A stretch of 64,000 nt of DNA, taken from the NCBI RefSeq assembly GCF_022815645.1, contig NZ_JALGRO010000011.1, forward strand, positions 62,001 through 126,000. The letters run 5' to 3'. Positions 21,786-30,661 of the stretch are shown here, in pieces (position 1 is the first letter of the stretch; each line of letters begins with the position of its first letter). Source of the DNA: Curtobacterium sp. VKM Ac-2922. Its GTDB lineage: Bacteria > Actinomycetota > Actinomycetes > Actinomycetales > Microbacteriaceae. A program made the translations under genes and the position numbers. The notes beneath the pieces are model-generated. The model was not told the origin of the DNA and made no database searches. It saw only the letters and a list, made by a program, of their open reading frames with translations.

Positions 21786-22270
21786 AGCTGGGACCCCTGT
21801 CGTGTCGTCGGACTGTCCGGCCGCCCCATTGTGGCACAGCGGAGCACAGCCCGGATTTCTTGTCATCCCGCCGTCCACAAGGTTGGCCCAGTGATCCAGA
21901 GAGATGAAGAGAGACAAGGCTAATAACGCCTGTGCACACTGTGGACAACTCTGGGGATGCCGGTCAGCGAGCGGGAACTACAACCGTGTGACTTGTGAGT
22001 GGCCTGTTGACGCCCTCGGGATGAATCAATCTCATCTATCCACTTCCATCCCCAGATTCCACAGTCGACCCCATGGCTGTGAACAACCGCGCGGCGTGTC
22101 CTCCACAGTTATCCACAGGCTTTCCACACTGTGAGAAGTCCGGCGCATGGAACCGTCTCAGATGGTGGACGCGCGCCGGAGTGGGCCGATCCGACGGACG
22201 CGGGTCGGGCCTCCTGGCCGTGTGAACCGATGTTCTGACGGACGCGACCGCGCCGTCGTGAGCGCTGTGC
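21786..22270. other. oriC: Chromosomal replication origin oriC (dnaA-dnaN spacer)
   Basis: The 485-bp gene-free spacer between dnaA and dnaN, the usual actinobacterial origin. Clear DnaA boxes are TTATCCACA at 22109-22117 (+), TGTGGACAA at 21940-21948 (-) and TGTGAACAA at 22078-22086 (-). Weaker ones are at 22035 (CTATCCACT), 22055 (GATTCCACA), 22099 (TCCTCCACA) and 22120 (CTTTCCACA). The stretch 21911-22070 is visibly less GC-rich than its surroundings and is the likely unwinding region. The dnaA-proximal 22140-22270 has no recognised motif. DnaA and dnaN promoters or leaders must also lie here and upstream. Confidence 0.9.
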
Positions 22271-23725
22271 TCAGCGGTACCGGCGGTCCTGCTTGATGCG
22301 GCTCGTCAGCTCGGTCACCTGGTTGTAGATGGACCGTCGCTCCTTCATGAGCTCCGCGATCTTCTTGTTGGCGTACATCACGGTGGTGTGGTCGCGGTTG
22401 CCGAACAGCTGCCCGATCTTGGGCAGGGACAGGCTCGTGAGCTCGCGGCACAGGTACATCGCGATCTGCCGGGCCGTGGCGATCGCCTGGGATCGGGACG
22501 AGCCGTACAGGTCGTCGACCGACAGCTTGAAGTACTCCGCGGTGTGGTTGATGATGTCCGTCGGCGCGATGACGTTGTCCTCGTCCAGCGTGATCAGGTC
22601 CTTGAGGACCGTCTGCACCAGCGCCATGTCGACGGCCGTCCGGTTCAGGCTGGCGAACGCGGTGACGCGGATGAGGGTGCCCTCGAGCTCACGGATGTTG
22701 CTCGACACCTTCGACGCCATGAACTCGAGGATGTCGTCGGGCACCTGCAGGTGGTCGGACTGCGCCTTCTTGCGGAGGATCGCGATGCGGGTCTCGAGGT
22801 CGGGTGCCTGCACGTCGGTGATCAGACCCCACTCGAACCGGCTGCGCATCCGGTCCTCGAAGCCGGTCAGGTGCTTGGGCGCGACGTCCGACGTGATGAC
22901 GACCTGCTTGTTGTGGTCGTGCAGCGTGTTGAACGTGTGGAAGAACGCCTCTTGTGTGGAGTCCTTGCCCTGCAGGAACTGGATGTCGTCGATCAGCAGG
23001 ATGTCGATGTCGCGGTACCGCTGCTGGAACTGGTTCGAGCGGTTGTTCGCGATCGAGTTGATGAAGTCGTTCGTGAACTCCTCGCTGGACACGTACCGCA
23101 CGCGGATGCCCGGGTACAGGCTCTCGGCGTAGTGGCCGATCGCGTGCAGCAGGTGGGTCTTGCCGAGTCCGGAGTCGCCGTAGATGAACAGCGGGTTGTA
23201 CGCCTTGGCCGGTGCTTCGGCCACTGCCACCGCGGCGGCGTGTGCGAACCGGTTCGAGGCGCCGATCACGAAGTTGTCGAAGTTGTACTTGGGGTTGAGG
23301 CGCGACTCCGGGCGGCCGGCGGTGCCCGGGGCGTCGATCTGGCTGGGGACGAACGGCGCCTCGATGTACTGGCGCGGCGCCGCGCTCTGCTCGACCGGTG
23401 CCTGCGAAGGTTCGGCGTACGACGGCACCGAGGGTTCCATCCGCGGCTCGGAGGCCATGTCCGGGTTGACGGTGATCGCGAAGTTCGCCACCGAGTCGTC
23501 ACCGATGCGCGAGATCGCCTCGGTCAGGGGCAGGCGGATGCGCTGCTCGAGCATCCCGCGGGTCAGGTCGTTCGGCACCTCGAGGTAGAGCGTGCCGGCC
23601 AGGACGCCCTTCGGCTCGACGAGGTTGAGGAAGCCGTGCAGCTGCGGCGTGATGCGCTCGTCCTCGGTGAGCAGTCCGAGGACCGACGACCAGAGGTCCT
23701 CGACGGGATCGGCGGGCATCGTCAT
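22271..23725 (-). CDS. dnaA: Chromosomal replication initiator protein DnaA
   Basis: AAA+ initiator that binds DnaA boxes and melts oriC. Four domains are visible: domain I (about 8-85), a Pro/Ala-rich domain II linker (about 86-145), the AAA+ domain with Walker A GDSGLGKT at 183-190 and Walker B LLIDDIQFL, and the DNA-binding domain IV with the signature NRDHTTVMYANKKI. Length 484 aa is typical. The ATG at 23725 has an AGGAGA site about 11 bp upstream; a second ATG two codons later is less well placed. DnaA-box-like sites at 23898 and 24024 lie upstream and may mediate autoregulation. Confidence 0.98.
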   Translation of the reverse strand: MTMPADPVEDLWSSVLGLLTEDERITPQLHGFLNLVEPKGVLAGTLYLEVPNDLTRGMLEQRIRLPLTEAISRIGDDSVANFAITVNPDMASEPRMEPSVPSYAEPSQAPVEQSAAPRQYIEAPFVPSQIDAPGTAGRPESRLNPKYNFDNFVIGASNRFAHAAAVAVAEAPAKAYNPLFIYGDSGLGKTHLLHAIGHYAESLYPGIRVRYVSSEEFTNDFINSIANNRSNQFQQRYRDIDILLIDDIQFLQGKDSTQEAFFHTFNTLHDHNKQVVITSDVAPKHLTGFEDRMRSRFEWGLITDVQAPDLETRIAILRKKAQSDHLQVPDDILEFMASKVSSNIRELEGTLIRVTAFASLNRTAVDMALVQTVLKDLITLDEDNVIAPTDIINHTAEYFKLSVDDLYGSSRSQAIATARQIAMYLCRELTSLSLPKIGQLFGNRDHTTVMYANKKIAELMKERRSIYNQVTELTSRIKQDRRYR

Positions 23726-24219
23726 GTCGCGCTCGTCTCCTGGGCTCGTGGTGTCGTGGTGCTGCGGGCATGGTGCATCGTCCGCTCGGCGCGGTCGGAC
23801 CGCTGATCAGTCCGTCGCGTGCTGGTCCGGACGAGGGAGTCTGGGGTTCTCAGGCGACCTCGTCGACGCCGTCGTACCGTCTGACTTCCCCACAGGGTTG
23901 TCCACAGTCGGGTCCAGCACCGTCCGAGACACTGCGGGAGTGGTGCTTCCCCGTCGTACCGGGCCGCAGGGCGGATCGATCACCCCACTGTAAAGGACCA
24001 TGACGACTCCCACCGAACAGAAGTTGTCCCCAGTGTGGAGAACGCTCGCTCCCCGCTCTCCGGGTGCTGGCCGGCTGGCCGGGACGCGTTCGGGGTTTGA
24101 CCTCACTGCCCTCGGTCACGTACCGTTGTCCAGTTGACTGCGGCCCCTTGGTCGTGACCACCTGCGTCAACCAACCACATTCGTGACGGCCAGCCTCGAG
24201 CAGCCGTATGGAGAAGATC
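23726..24219. promoter_or_regulatory. Divergent dnaA / rpmH control region
   Basis: A 494-bp gene-free stretch. It has a consensus DnaA box TTGTCCACA at 23898-23906 and a near-match TTGTCCCCA at 24024-24032. A TACAGT -10-like element for dnaA lies on the minus strand at 23987-23992 with no convincing -35. The rpmH promoter is at 24097-24126. The dnaA leader would be over 250 nt. Confidence 0.5.
24097..24126 (+). promoter_or_regulatory. Promoter of the rpmH-rnpA-yidD-yidC operon
   Basis: TTGACC (24097-24102) and TACCGT (24121-24126) with an 18-bp spacer, about 94 bp before the rpmH start codon. Confidence 0.5.
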
Positions 24220-24357
24220 ATGAGCAAGCGCACCTTCCAGCCGAACAACCGTCGTCGTGCCAAGAAGCACGGCTTCCGTCTGCGCATGCGCACCCGCGCG
24301 GGACGCTCGATCCTGGCCGCACGTCGCGCCAAGGGTCGCACCGAGCTGTCGGCTTGA
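24220..24357 (+). CDS. rpmH: 50S ribosomal protein L34
   Basis: 45-residue basic ribosomal protein. It begins [20 protein letters not shown] and ends GRTELSA; the N-terminal KRTFQPN and the RTRAGR segment are universal L34 signatures. The ATG at 24220 follows a GGAGAAG site. It is first in the conserved rpmH-rnpA-yidD-yidC order, with a 129-bp gap to rnpA. Confidence 0.97.
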   Translation: MSKRTFQPNNRRRAKKHGFRLRMRTRAGRSILAARRAKGRTELSA

Positions 24358-24486
24358 TCTGATCCTGCTGGATCCGATCGCAGCACCTCCCGGCGCCGCG
24401 CCGGCCGGACCCTTGGTCCCGCCGCGCGGCGCTTCGGTGTGCCCGGGGATCGACACCAGCGGCGCCCCCGCCCGGTGGGTGTCGGC

Positions 24487-24837
24487 ATGATCGCCCGCGC
24501 CAACCGCATCGTGCGCGGCGACGACTACCGGATGACGGTCCGTCGTGGTCGGCGCAGTGCGACCGGGAACGTCATCGTGTCGGTGGTCCGTCACGACGTC
24601 AGCGGGGCCGGACCCACGCGGTTCGGCTTCATCGTCGCCAAGACCGTCGGCAACGCCGTGACGCGCAACCTGGTCAGGCGCCGACTCAAGGGCATCGCCC
24701 ACGAGCTGCTGCAGGGGCATCCCACGGGGTACGACGTGGTGGTCCGCGCACTACCAGCCGCTCCGCAGGCCACATGGCCTACCCTGCTCGAAGACGTCTC
24801 GCGATCGTTCGCGCGCGGTGTGGAGAAGGCAGCATGA
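24487..24837 (+). CDS. rnpA: Ribonuclease P protein component
   Basis: Basic protein cofactor of RNase P, which matures tRNA 5' ends. The family signature appears as NAVTRNLVRRRLKGIAHELL (about residues 60-79). The ATG at 24487 gives the usual MIARANRIVRGDDYR start; a GTG four codons upstream is in frame but less typical. Length is 116 aa. It overlaps yidD by 4 bp (ATGA). Confidence 0.95.
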   Translation: MIARANRIVRGDDYRMTVRRGRRSATGNVIVSVVRHDVSGAGPTRFGFIVAKTVGNAVTRNLVRRRLKGIAHELLQGHPTGYDVVVRALPAAPQATWPTLLEDVSRSFARGVEKAA

Positions 24838-25214
24838 ACCGGACGCTCCTGAAGCGGGTCCTGTGGACCGTGGCGTTGCTTCCGCGCAACGCCTGCGTCG
24901 TCGTGCTGCGCGCCTACCGTGCCGTCATCTCACCGTTGTACGGCAACGTCTGCCGCTACCACCCCTCGTGCTCGCGCTACGCGCTCGAAGCGATCCAGCA
25001 GTACGGCGTCGTACGCGGGACCGCGATGGGCGCCTGGCGCATCGGCCGCTGCAACCCCTGGGCTGCCGGCGGCATCGACGACGTCCCTGACCGTCGTCGG
25101 CCCTACCTCGTCAACCGGTTCGGGTTCGTCCTGGCTCCGGTGCCGCAGCAATCGCAGTCCCCGGTCGGCACCCTCCGACCCATGCTGCTCCCCCAGCGCA
25201 CTCGAAAGGCGTAG
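24834..25214 (+). CDS. yidD: Membrane protein insertion efficiency factor YidD
   Basis: Small membrane-associated protein that aids insertion by YidC. The 126-aa product has the family hallmark YRAVISPLYGNVCRYHPSCS and the following SRYALEAIQQYG and RCNPWAAGGIDDVP. An N-terminal amphipathic or hydrophobic helix precedes it. The C-terminal 40 residues, after the RRPYL stretch, are an extension beyond the usual 70-90 aa. It starts inside the rnpA stop. Confidence 0.94.
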   Translation: MNRTLLKRVLWTVALLPRNACVVVLRAYRAVISPLYGNVCRYHPSCSRYALEAIQQYGVVRGTAMGAWRIGRCNPWAAGGIDDVPDRRRPYLVNRFGFVLAPVPQQSQSPVGTLRPMLLPQRTRKA

Positions 25215-25222
25215 CCGTCCCC

Positions 25223-26194
25223 ATGGACATCATCGGAACGATCCTCTGGCCCCTCAAGTGGGTGGTCTCGGCCATCCTCGTCGGCTTCCACTGGGTCTTC
25301 GAGAACCTCGGCATGGACCCGAGCGCGGGCATCACCTGGGTGCTTTCCATCATCTTCCTGACCTTCGTGGTCCGCGCCGCGCTGATCCCGATCTTCGTGC
25401 GGCAGATCAAGTCGCAGCGCCGCATGCTCGAAGTCGCGCCGCAGCTCAAGAAGATCCAGGACAAGTACAAGGGCAAGAAGGACCAGTTCTCGCGTGAGGC
25501 CATGAGCCGCGAGACCATGGCGCTGTACAAGGAGACCGGGACCAACCCGCTCAGCTCCTGCCTGCCGCTGCTGCTGCAGATGCCGATCTTCTTCTCGCTG
25601 TACTCGGTGCTGCACGAAGCGCAGATCAACAAGACCGGCATCGGCCTGCTGACGAACGACCTGGCGAAGTCCTTCGGCAACGCCTCGCTGTTCGGTGCGC
25701 CGCTGCACGAGACGTTCACGAACGCTTCCGGCTGGGAAGTCCGCGTCATCGCCGGCTTCATGATCGTCGTGATGACGGCCTCGCAGTTCATCACGCAGCT
25801 GCAGCTCGTCGCCAAGAACATGTCCCCGGAGACCAAGGAGTCTCCGATGTACCGCCAGCAGAAGATGATGCTGTACGTGCTCCCCCTGATCTTCGTGATC
25901 TCGGGTCTGTCGTTCCCCCTCGGCGTCATGTTCTACTGGCTCGCCTCGAACCTGTGGACGATGGCCCAGCAGTACTTCGTCATCCGCAGCATGCCGACGC
26001 CGGGTTCGGAAGCCGCGCTTGCGCGTGAGGCCCGCCTCGCCAAGAAGGCCCAGCGTCGCGGCGTGCCCGCAGGCGTGCTCGCCGAGGCCGGTGCCGGTGC
26101 CGGCGCCGCTGAGATGGAGGCCGTACGCATCACCACACAGCGTCAGCAGCCGGTGGGCAAGCAGCGCGCCAAGAAGAGCGGGAAGACCAAGTGA
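25223..26194 (+). CDS. yidC: Membrane protein insertase YidC
   Basis: Oxa1/YidC family insertase, 323 aa, the short Gram-positive type without the large periplasmic domain. Helices occur at about 12-30, 37-55, 105-125, 175-195, 215-235 and 240-260; the coiled cytoplasmic hairpin with QLKKIQDKYKGKKDQFSREA lies between the second and third. The family motif NPLSSCLPLLLQMPIF is present. It has a basic KQRAKKSGKTK tail for ribosome contact. It overlaps jag by 4 bp. Confidence 0.96.
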   Translation: MDIIGTILWPLKWVVSAILVGFHWVFENLGMDPSAGITWVLSIIFLTFVVRAALIPIFVRQIKSQRRMLEVAPQLKKIQDKYKGKKDQFSREAMSRETMALYKETGTNPLSSCLPLLLQMPIFFSLYSVLHEAQINKTGIGLLTNDLAKSFGNASLFGAPLHETFTNASGWEVRVIAGFMIVVMTASQFITQLQLVAKNMSPETKESPMYRQQKMMLYVLPLIFVISGLSFPLGVMFYWLASNLWTMAQQYFVIRSMPTPGSEAALAREARLAKKAQRRGVPAGVLAEAGAGAGAAEMEAVRITTQRQQPVGKQRAKKSGKTK

Positions 26195-26700
26195 CCGACC
26201 ACGACACCGCCGCCACCCTCGACCCGGAGTCCACCGCACCGGTGTCCTCCGAGGACGCGCGTGACGAAGCCGACATCGCCGCGGACTACATCGAGGAACT
26301 CCTCGACATCTGCGACCTCGACGGTGACATCGAGATCGAGGAGCGCGCCGGTCGCGTCTACCTGTCCGTCACGGACGAGGGGAACACGCTGGGCGTCCTG
26401 GCCAAGCCGGACACGGTGTCGGCGCTGCAGGAGCTCACGCGCATCGCTGTGCAGGCCGAGACCGGTGAGTTCAGCAGGCTGATCCTGGACATCGGTGGAT
26501 CGCGAGATGCTCGCGCCTCCGAGCTCCAGCGGCTCGTGGACACCGCGGTCGAGCGCATCGAGGACGGATCCCCGACGGCGTCGCTGCCGCCGATGTCGTC
26601 GTACGAGCGCAAGCTGGTGCACGACCTCGTCGCTGAGAAGGGCTTCCACTCGGAGTCCGAGGGCGAGGGTCGCGACCGGCACACCGTCATCACGCGATGA
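26191..26700 (+). CDS. jag: KH/R3H-domain RNA-binding protein Jag (KhpB-like)
   Basis: Single-stranded nucleic acid binding protein, 169 aa. An acidic N-terminus leads into a Jag/KH-type domain (about 25-95) and a C-terminal R3H domain with PPMSSYERKLVHDLV and the closing HTVITR. KhpB/Jag homologues act as post-transcriptional regulators linked to cell elongation in Firmicutes; the role in actinobacteria is less clear. The GTG at 26191 overlaps the yidC stop, and the 3' end overlaps rsmG by 4 bp. Confidence 0.92.
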   Translation: MTDHDTAATLDPESTAPVSSEDARDEADIAADYIEELLDICDLDGDIEIEERAGRVYLSVTDEGNTLGVLAKPDTVSALQELTRIAVQAETGEFSRLILDIGGSRDARASELQRLVDTAVERIEDGSPTASLPPMSSYERKLVHDLVAEKGFHSESEGEGRDRHTVITR

Positions 26701-27362
26701 CGGACGGTCCTGCCACCGCTGCGGACGCTGCTGCGCCGGTGCTCGAAGACGAGCCGGCTGCCGCCGCGACCCTGTTCGGGGACCGGTTGGCAACGGCGCG
26801 CTCGTTCACCAACGAGTTGGCTCGTCGCGGTGAAGAGCTCGGCCTGATCGGACCGCTGGAACTCCCGAGGTTATGGACACGACATATCCTCAATTCCGCG
26901 GTGGTCGCACCGCTCCTGGAGGCTGGTGGTCACGTTGGTGACGTCGGTTCCGGTGCCGGGTTGCCTGGGTTGGTGCTGGCGATCGCTCGTCCGGACGTGC
27001 ATTTCACGTTGATCGAGCCGATGGAACGCCGGGTCGACTGGCTGACCTCCGAGGCTGCGCGGCTGGGCCTGGAGAACGTCGATGTCCTCCGGGGGCGGGC
27101 CGAGGAAGTCGCGGACACGGTGGTCCTCGACCAGGTCACGGCGCGTGCGGTGAGTGCGCTGTCGAAGCTCATCCCCATCACCGTGCCGCTCGTGCGTTCC
27201 GGCGGTCAGCTCATTCTGATGAAGGGTGCGCGCGTCGAGGACGAGATGGCTGCAGCGCGCAAGGTCATCCTCCGCAATCGTCTGGCGGATGTCGAGATCC
27301 TCGAGCTCGGAGTCGGTGTCGTCGAAGAGACCACGCGAGTGTTCCGGGCTACAGTTGACTGA
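26697..27362 (+). CDS. rsmG: 16S rRNA (guanine527-N7)-methyltransferase RsmG
   Basis: SAM-dependent methyltransferase modifying G527 of 16S rRNA, also called GidB; loss gives low-level streptomycin resistance in several bacteria. The SAM motif reads VGDVGSGAGLPGLVLAIARP, followed by FTLIEPMERRVDWL and the conserved ARAVSALSKL. The protein is 221 aa with an Ala-rich N-terminus. The ATG overlaps the jag stop. The chromosomal order jag-rsmG-parA-parB is standard. Confidence 0.95.
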   Translation: MTDGPATAADAAAPVLEDEPAAAATLFGDRLATARSFTNELARRGEELGLIGPLELPRLWTRHILNSAVVAPLLEAGGHVGDVGSGAGLPGLVLAIARPDVHFTLIEPMERRVDWLTSEAARLGLENVDVLRGRAEEVADTVVLDQVTARAVSALSKLIPITVPLVRSGGQLILMKGARVEDEMAAARKVILRNRLADVEILELGVGVVEETTRVFRATVD

Positions 27363-27409
27363 CGCCGCGTGGCGCTGAGATCGCCTGTTCGATCGGGTGC
27401 TGCGCACCA

Positions 27410-27425
27410 CGTTCCACGTGAAACA
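27410..27425. promoter_or_regulatory. parS: parS site 1 (ParB-binding)
   Basis: CGTTCCACGTGAAACA, matching the TGTTTCACGTGAAACA palindrome at 14 of 16 positions; between rsmG and parA, 24 bp before the parA start. Confidence 0.9.
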
Positions 27426-27448
27426 TCGAACCGGGGAAGAGGCACTCG

Positions 27449-28342
27449 TTGAGTTCATCGACCGACTACGACGCGTCGACACCACTCGCTCGCGAGATCG
27501 CTGATCTCAATCGCCGTCGTCGTGCCATCGCGACGCAGCAGTTCCCACTGCCGGCATCGACGCGGATCATCACCGTGTCGAACCAGAAGGGCGGTGTGGG
27601 CAAGACGACGTCGACGGTGAACCTCGCCGCTGGTCTTGCGCACGGCGGAGCACGGGTCCTGGTCATCGACCTCGATCCGCAGGGGAACGCTTCGACAGCC
27701 CTCGGTGTGAACCACCAGGCCGAGGTCGCGAGCATCTACGACGTGATCGTCGACGAAGCACCGATCGCAGACACCGTGCAGCGCTCCCCCGAGTCCGACA
27801 CACTCTGGTGCGTCCCGGCCACGATCCACCTGGCAGGCGCGGAGATCGAGCTCGTGTCGCTGGTTGCACGCGAACAGCGTCTCCGGACCGCGCTCGACCA
27901 GTACTTGGCCTCGCTCGACGAGCCGTACCACTACGTGTTCATCGACTGCCCGCCGTCACTCGGCCTTCTGACGATCAACGCCTTCGTCGCGGCACAGGAA
28001 GTCCTGATCCCGATCCAGTGTGAGTACTACGCGCTCGAGGGGCTCAGCCAGCTGCTGCGCAACATCGAACTGATCGAACGGCACCTGAACCCCGACCTTC
28101 GCGTGTCGACGATCCTGCTGACCATGTACGACGGCCGCACGAACCTGGCCAACCAGGTCGCAGCGGACGTGCGGGAGCACTTCGGTGATCAGGTCCTGAA
28201 GGCCATGATCCCCCGTTCGGTGCGCGTGAGTGAGGCACCGAGCTACGGCCAGAGCGTTGTGGCCTACGACGTCAACTCGAGCGGTTCGTTGTCCTACCTG
28301 GAGGCAGCTGCCGAGATCGCAGCACGAGGAGCACAGCACTGA
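27449..28342 (+). CDS. parA: Chromosome-partitioning ATPase ParA (Soj)
   Basis: Walker-type ATPase that moves ParB-parS complexes to segregate new origins. The deviant Walker A is SNQKGGVGKTTSTVNLAAGL near residues 46-65, with LVIDLDPQGNAST and FIDCPPSLGLLT further on. It has 297 aa with a poorly conserved 40-residue N-terminus. The start is an unusual TTG at 27449 after a GGGGAAGAGG stretch; nearby ATG or GTG codons would cut into the protein. A parS site lies in its leader, so ParB could repress or spread over the promoter. It overlaps parB by one base. Confidence 0.96.
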   Translation: MSSSTDYDASTPLAREIADLNRRRRAIATQQFPLPASTRIITVSNQKGGVGKTTSTVNLAAGLAHGGARVLVIDLDPQGNASTALGVNHQAEVASIYDVIVDEAPIADTVQRSPESDTLWCVPATIHLAGAEIELVSLVAREQRLRTALDQYLASLDEPYHYVFIDCPPSLGLLTINAFVAAQEVLIPIQCEYYALEGLSQLLRNIELIERHLNPDLRVSTILLTMYDGRTNLANQVAADVREHFGDQVLKAMIPRSVRVSEAPSYGQSVVAYDVNSSGSLSYLEAAAEIAARGAQH

Positions 28343-29322
28343 TGGCACCCAAGCGGACCGGACTCGGCCGAGGCATCGGCGCCTTGATCCCGACCACTCC
28401 CGATCAGCAGGAACGTCCCGTCGACGTCTTCTTCCCGACCGGCGGCTCGCCCGCGTCGGCGCCGGCAACGGATGGTGCGACGGCTGAGCAGCTCGTGGCG
28501 GTCCCTGGTGCGCGCCTGGCGAACCTCAACCCGCTGGACATCAAGCCCAACGCGCAGCAGCCCCGCAAGGAGTTCCGCGAAGAGGAGCTGCAGGAGCTGG
28601 TGCACTCGATCCGCGAGATCGGCGTGCTGCAGCCCATCGTCGTGCGTCCGATCGAGGGCGCCGGAGGGACCGAGCCGCAGTACGAACTCATCATGGGCGA
28701 GCGTCGTCTGCGTGCCACGAAAGAACTGGGACTCGCGACCATCCCCGCGATCATCAAGGAAACCCCTGATGATGTCATGCTGCGCGATGCTCTGCTCGAG
28801 AACTTGCACCGCGCGAACCTCAATCCGCTCGAGGAAGCCTCGGCGTACCAGCAGCTCCTCGCTGACTTCGGGATCACCCAAGAAGAGCTCGGGCAGCGTA
28901 TCGGCCGGTCCCGTCCGCAGATCACGAACACGATCCGACTGCTGCGGCTCCCCTCCCCCGTGCAGCGTCGCGTCGCCGCAGGTGTGCTGTCGGCCGGGCA
29001 CGCGCGAGCGATCTTGGCCGCACCGGACGCGCAGGCGATGGAGTACCTCGCCGAGAAGATCGTGAACGAAGACCTGTCGGTCCGGCAGGCAGAGGCAGCA
29101 GCGCAGCAGATGGCGCAGGGAGCTCCCAAGAAGGCCCCCACGCAGCCGACCAAGCGTGACGCGCACTTCGTGGACGTTGCGGAGCGTCTGGGTGACCGGC
29201 TCAACACGCGGGTGCAGATCGCAATGGGGGCTCGCAAGGGACGCGTCACGATCGACTTCGCGAATGCGGCCGACCTCAACCGGATCCTCAGCGAGCTCGG
29301 CGCCCAGGACGTCGCGCGCTAG
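28342..29322 (+). CDS. parB: Chromosome-partitioning protein ParB (Spo0J)
   Basis: CTPase DNA clamp that loads at parS and spreads along DNA, recruiting condensin. The N-terminal ParA-interaction motif is GLGRGIGALIP. The ParB/CTP domain (about 60-160) shows NAQQPRKEF and the GERRLRATKELG box, followed by the ENLHRANLNPLEEA segment and a helix-turn-helix with GITQEELGQRIGRSRPQITN. The C-terminal dimer domain starts near 270. At 326 aa it is normal. It is coupled to parA by TGATG, and parS site 2 lies 16 bp after its stop. Confidence 0.97.
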   Translation: MAPKRTGLGRGIGALIPTTPDQQERPVDVFFPTGGSPASAPATDGATAEQLVAVPGARLANLNPLDIKPNAQQPRKEFREEELQELVHSIREIGVLQPIVVRPIEGAGGTEPQYELIMGERRLRATKELGLATIPAIIKETPDDVMLRDALLENLHRANLNPLEEASAYQQLLADFGITQEELGQRIGRSRPQITNTIRLLRLPSPVQRRVAAGVLSAGHARAILAAPDAQAMEYLAEKIVNEDLSVRQAEAAAQQMAQGAPKKAPTQPTKRDAHFVDVAERLGDRLNTRVQIAMGARKGRVTIDFANAADLNRILSELGAQDVAR

Positions 29323-29337
29323 AGTTCGCCTCTTCGA

Positions 29338-29353
29338 TGTTCCACGTGGAACA
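29338..29353. promoter_or_regulatory. parS: parS site 2
   Basis: TGTTCCACGTGGAACA, a perfect 16-bp palindrome and two changes from the canonical parS, directly after parB. Confidence 0.92.
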
Positions 29354-29383
29354 TCGTTCGTGCGTGACATCCGGAGGGCTTAC

Positions 29384-29599
29384 GTGGCACCTACTCGCCC
29401 GCAGCGTGTTGCGATGGTGCTCGGAGTCGCCGCGCTTGTGGGTGGAGCGGTCGCCCTGGCGATGTGCGTGTTCGTGGTGGTCACCGCTGGCGATGGCGGC
29501 GGGGTCGATTTCGCCCTCATCTACTACCTGGTCGCGGGCGCTGTGCTGATCGCCGTCGGCGCTGCAGCGCTCACGTCTCGACAGCCACGGCAGCGTTGA
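29384..29599 (+). CDS. Small two-helix membrane protein of unknown function
   Basis: 71-aa protein starting at a GTG (29384) with GGAGGG 6 bp upstream. Two hydrophobic helices (about 9-31 and 42-62) are separated by a Gly/Asp turn; the ends are Arg/Gln-rich. It is placed between two parS sites downstream of parB and may share the par transcript. I recognise no family. The frame, ribosome site and membrane pattern support a real gene. Confidence 0.6.
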   Translation: MAPTRPQRVAMVLGVAALVGGAVALAMCVFVVVTAGDGGGVDFALIYYLVAGAVLIAVGAAALTSRQPRQR

Positions 29600-29640
29600 C
29601 GCAGGCCAGCCATCACTCGGTCCCGGCTCAGCGACGGCGA

Positions 29641-29656
29641 TGTTCCACGTGAAACC
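29641..29656. promoter_or_regulatory. parS: parS site 3
   Basis: TGTTCCACGTGAAACC, two mismatches to canonical parS. It abuts the stop codon of the ddl gene, sharing one base with it. Confidence 0.88.
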
Positions 29657-30618
29657 TAGGCGTTGTGGTCGCGGATGGCCTGTTCCGCCAGCTCTGCGTA
29701 CGTCCACCCGAGGTCGAAGCCGGACACTGAGAGCGCCTGCGGCAGCAATGACGTCTCGGTCAAGCCAGGCAGGACGTTGGCCTCGAGGAACCACGGGGTG
29801 CCCGCACCGTCGATGATCAGGTCCACACGCGAGATGTGTCGGAGCCCGAGTGCGCGGTGTGCCTGGATGGCTGCCGAGGCCGCAGCCGCAGCGTTGTCGT
29901 CGGACAGCCGTGCGGGCGTGTAGAACGTCGTCTCTCCCGCGTTGTACCGGGCTTCGAAGCCGTAGAAGCCGTTCCGCGGCACGATCTCGACCGGTGCCAA
30001 GGCAACGGGACCGTCACCGGTGTCGATGATCCCGAGCGCGATCTCGGTTCCGCGAATGAGTTGCTCGACGACGACGTCATCGCAGTAGGTGTAGGCCGTG
30101 ACCATGGCGCGCGGCAGGTCGTTGACGTCCGCGACCAGGGTCACTCCCTGCGCGCTGCCGCCGCGGGCCGGCTTCACAGCGAGGGGAACGGGGTGCTCGG
30201 CCGCGATGGCTTCGAGGACGCCGACGGCACCGAGTTCGCGGAACACGTCGTGGGACAGGGTGACCGACCGAGGGGTCCGCACGCCGGTCCTGGCGACCAG
30301 CGCGGACGCCGTGGGCTTGTCCCATGCCAGGCGAGCCGAGGTCGAGCGTGAGCCGACGAACGGGATGTCCACGGCCTCCAGGATGCCGCGCAGCGCGCCG
30401 TCCTCACCCGAGGCGCCGTGCAGCGCCGGCCAGACCACGTCGGGGCGGGACTCGCGGAGTGCGGGCAGCAGGGCGGCGTCCGCATCGCGCAGGTCGACCT
30501 GCCAGCCGTAGCCCGTCAGGGAGTCGGCGACGCGACGGCCCGAGCGCAGTGACACGTCGCGTTCATGCGAGATCCCTCCGGCGACGACGACGACGTGGCG
30601 ACGAGTGAGCTCGGCCAT
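29656..30618 (-). CDS. ddl: D-alanine--D-alanine ligase family protein (ATP-grasp)
   Basis: ATP-grasp ligase expected to make D-Ala-D-Ala for peptidoglycan. Visible motifs are GGISHERDVSL near the N-terminus, the substrate loop PALHGASGEDGALRG, the ATP-binding PLAVKPARGGSAQGV and the metal-binding WFLEANVLPGLTETSLLPQA. The ATG at 30618 has a GGAGGT site; residues upstream in the same frame are not family-like. Length 320 aa. It lies 43 bp after an aminotransferase gene on the same strand. Another Ddl elsewhere in the genome cannot be excluded, so housekeeping status is unproven. Confidence 0.88.
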   Translation of the reverse strand: MAELTRRHVVVVAGGISHERDVSLRSGRRVADSLTGYGWQVDLRDADAALLPALRESRPDVVWPALHGASGEDGALRGILEAVDIPFVGSRSTSARLAWDKPTASALVARTGVRTPRSVTLSHDVFRELGAVGVLEAIAAEHPVPLAVKPARGGSAQGVTLVADVNDLPRAMVTAYTYCDDVVVEQLIRGTEIALGIIDTGDGPVALAPVEIVPRNGFYGFEARYNAGETTFYTPARLSDDNAAAAASAAIQAHRALGLRHISRVDLIIDGAGTPWFLEANVLPGLTETSLLPQALSVSGFDLGWTYAELAEQAIRDHNA

Positions 30619-30661
30619 GGGAGAGACCTCCGGAACTGCGGTGAACTGCGGAAAGTGCTGG

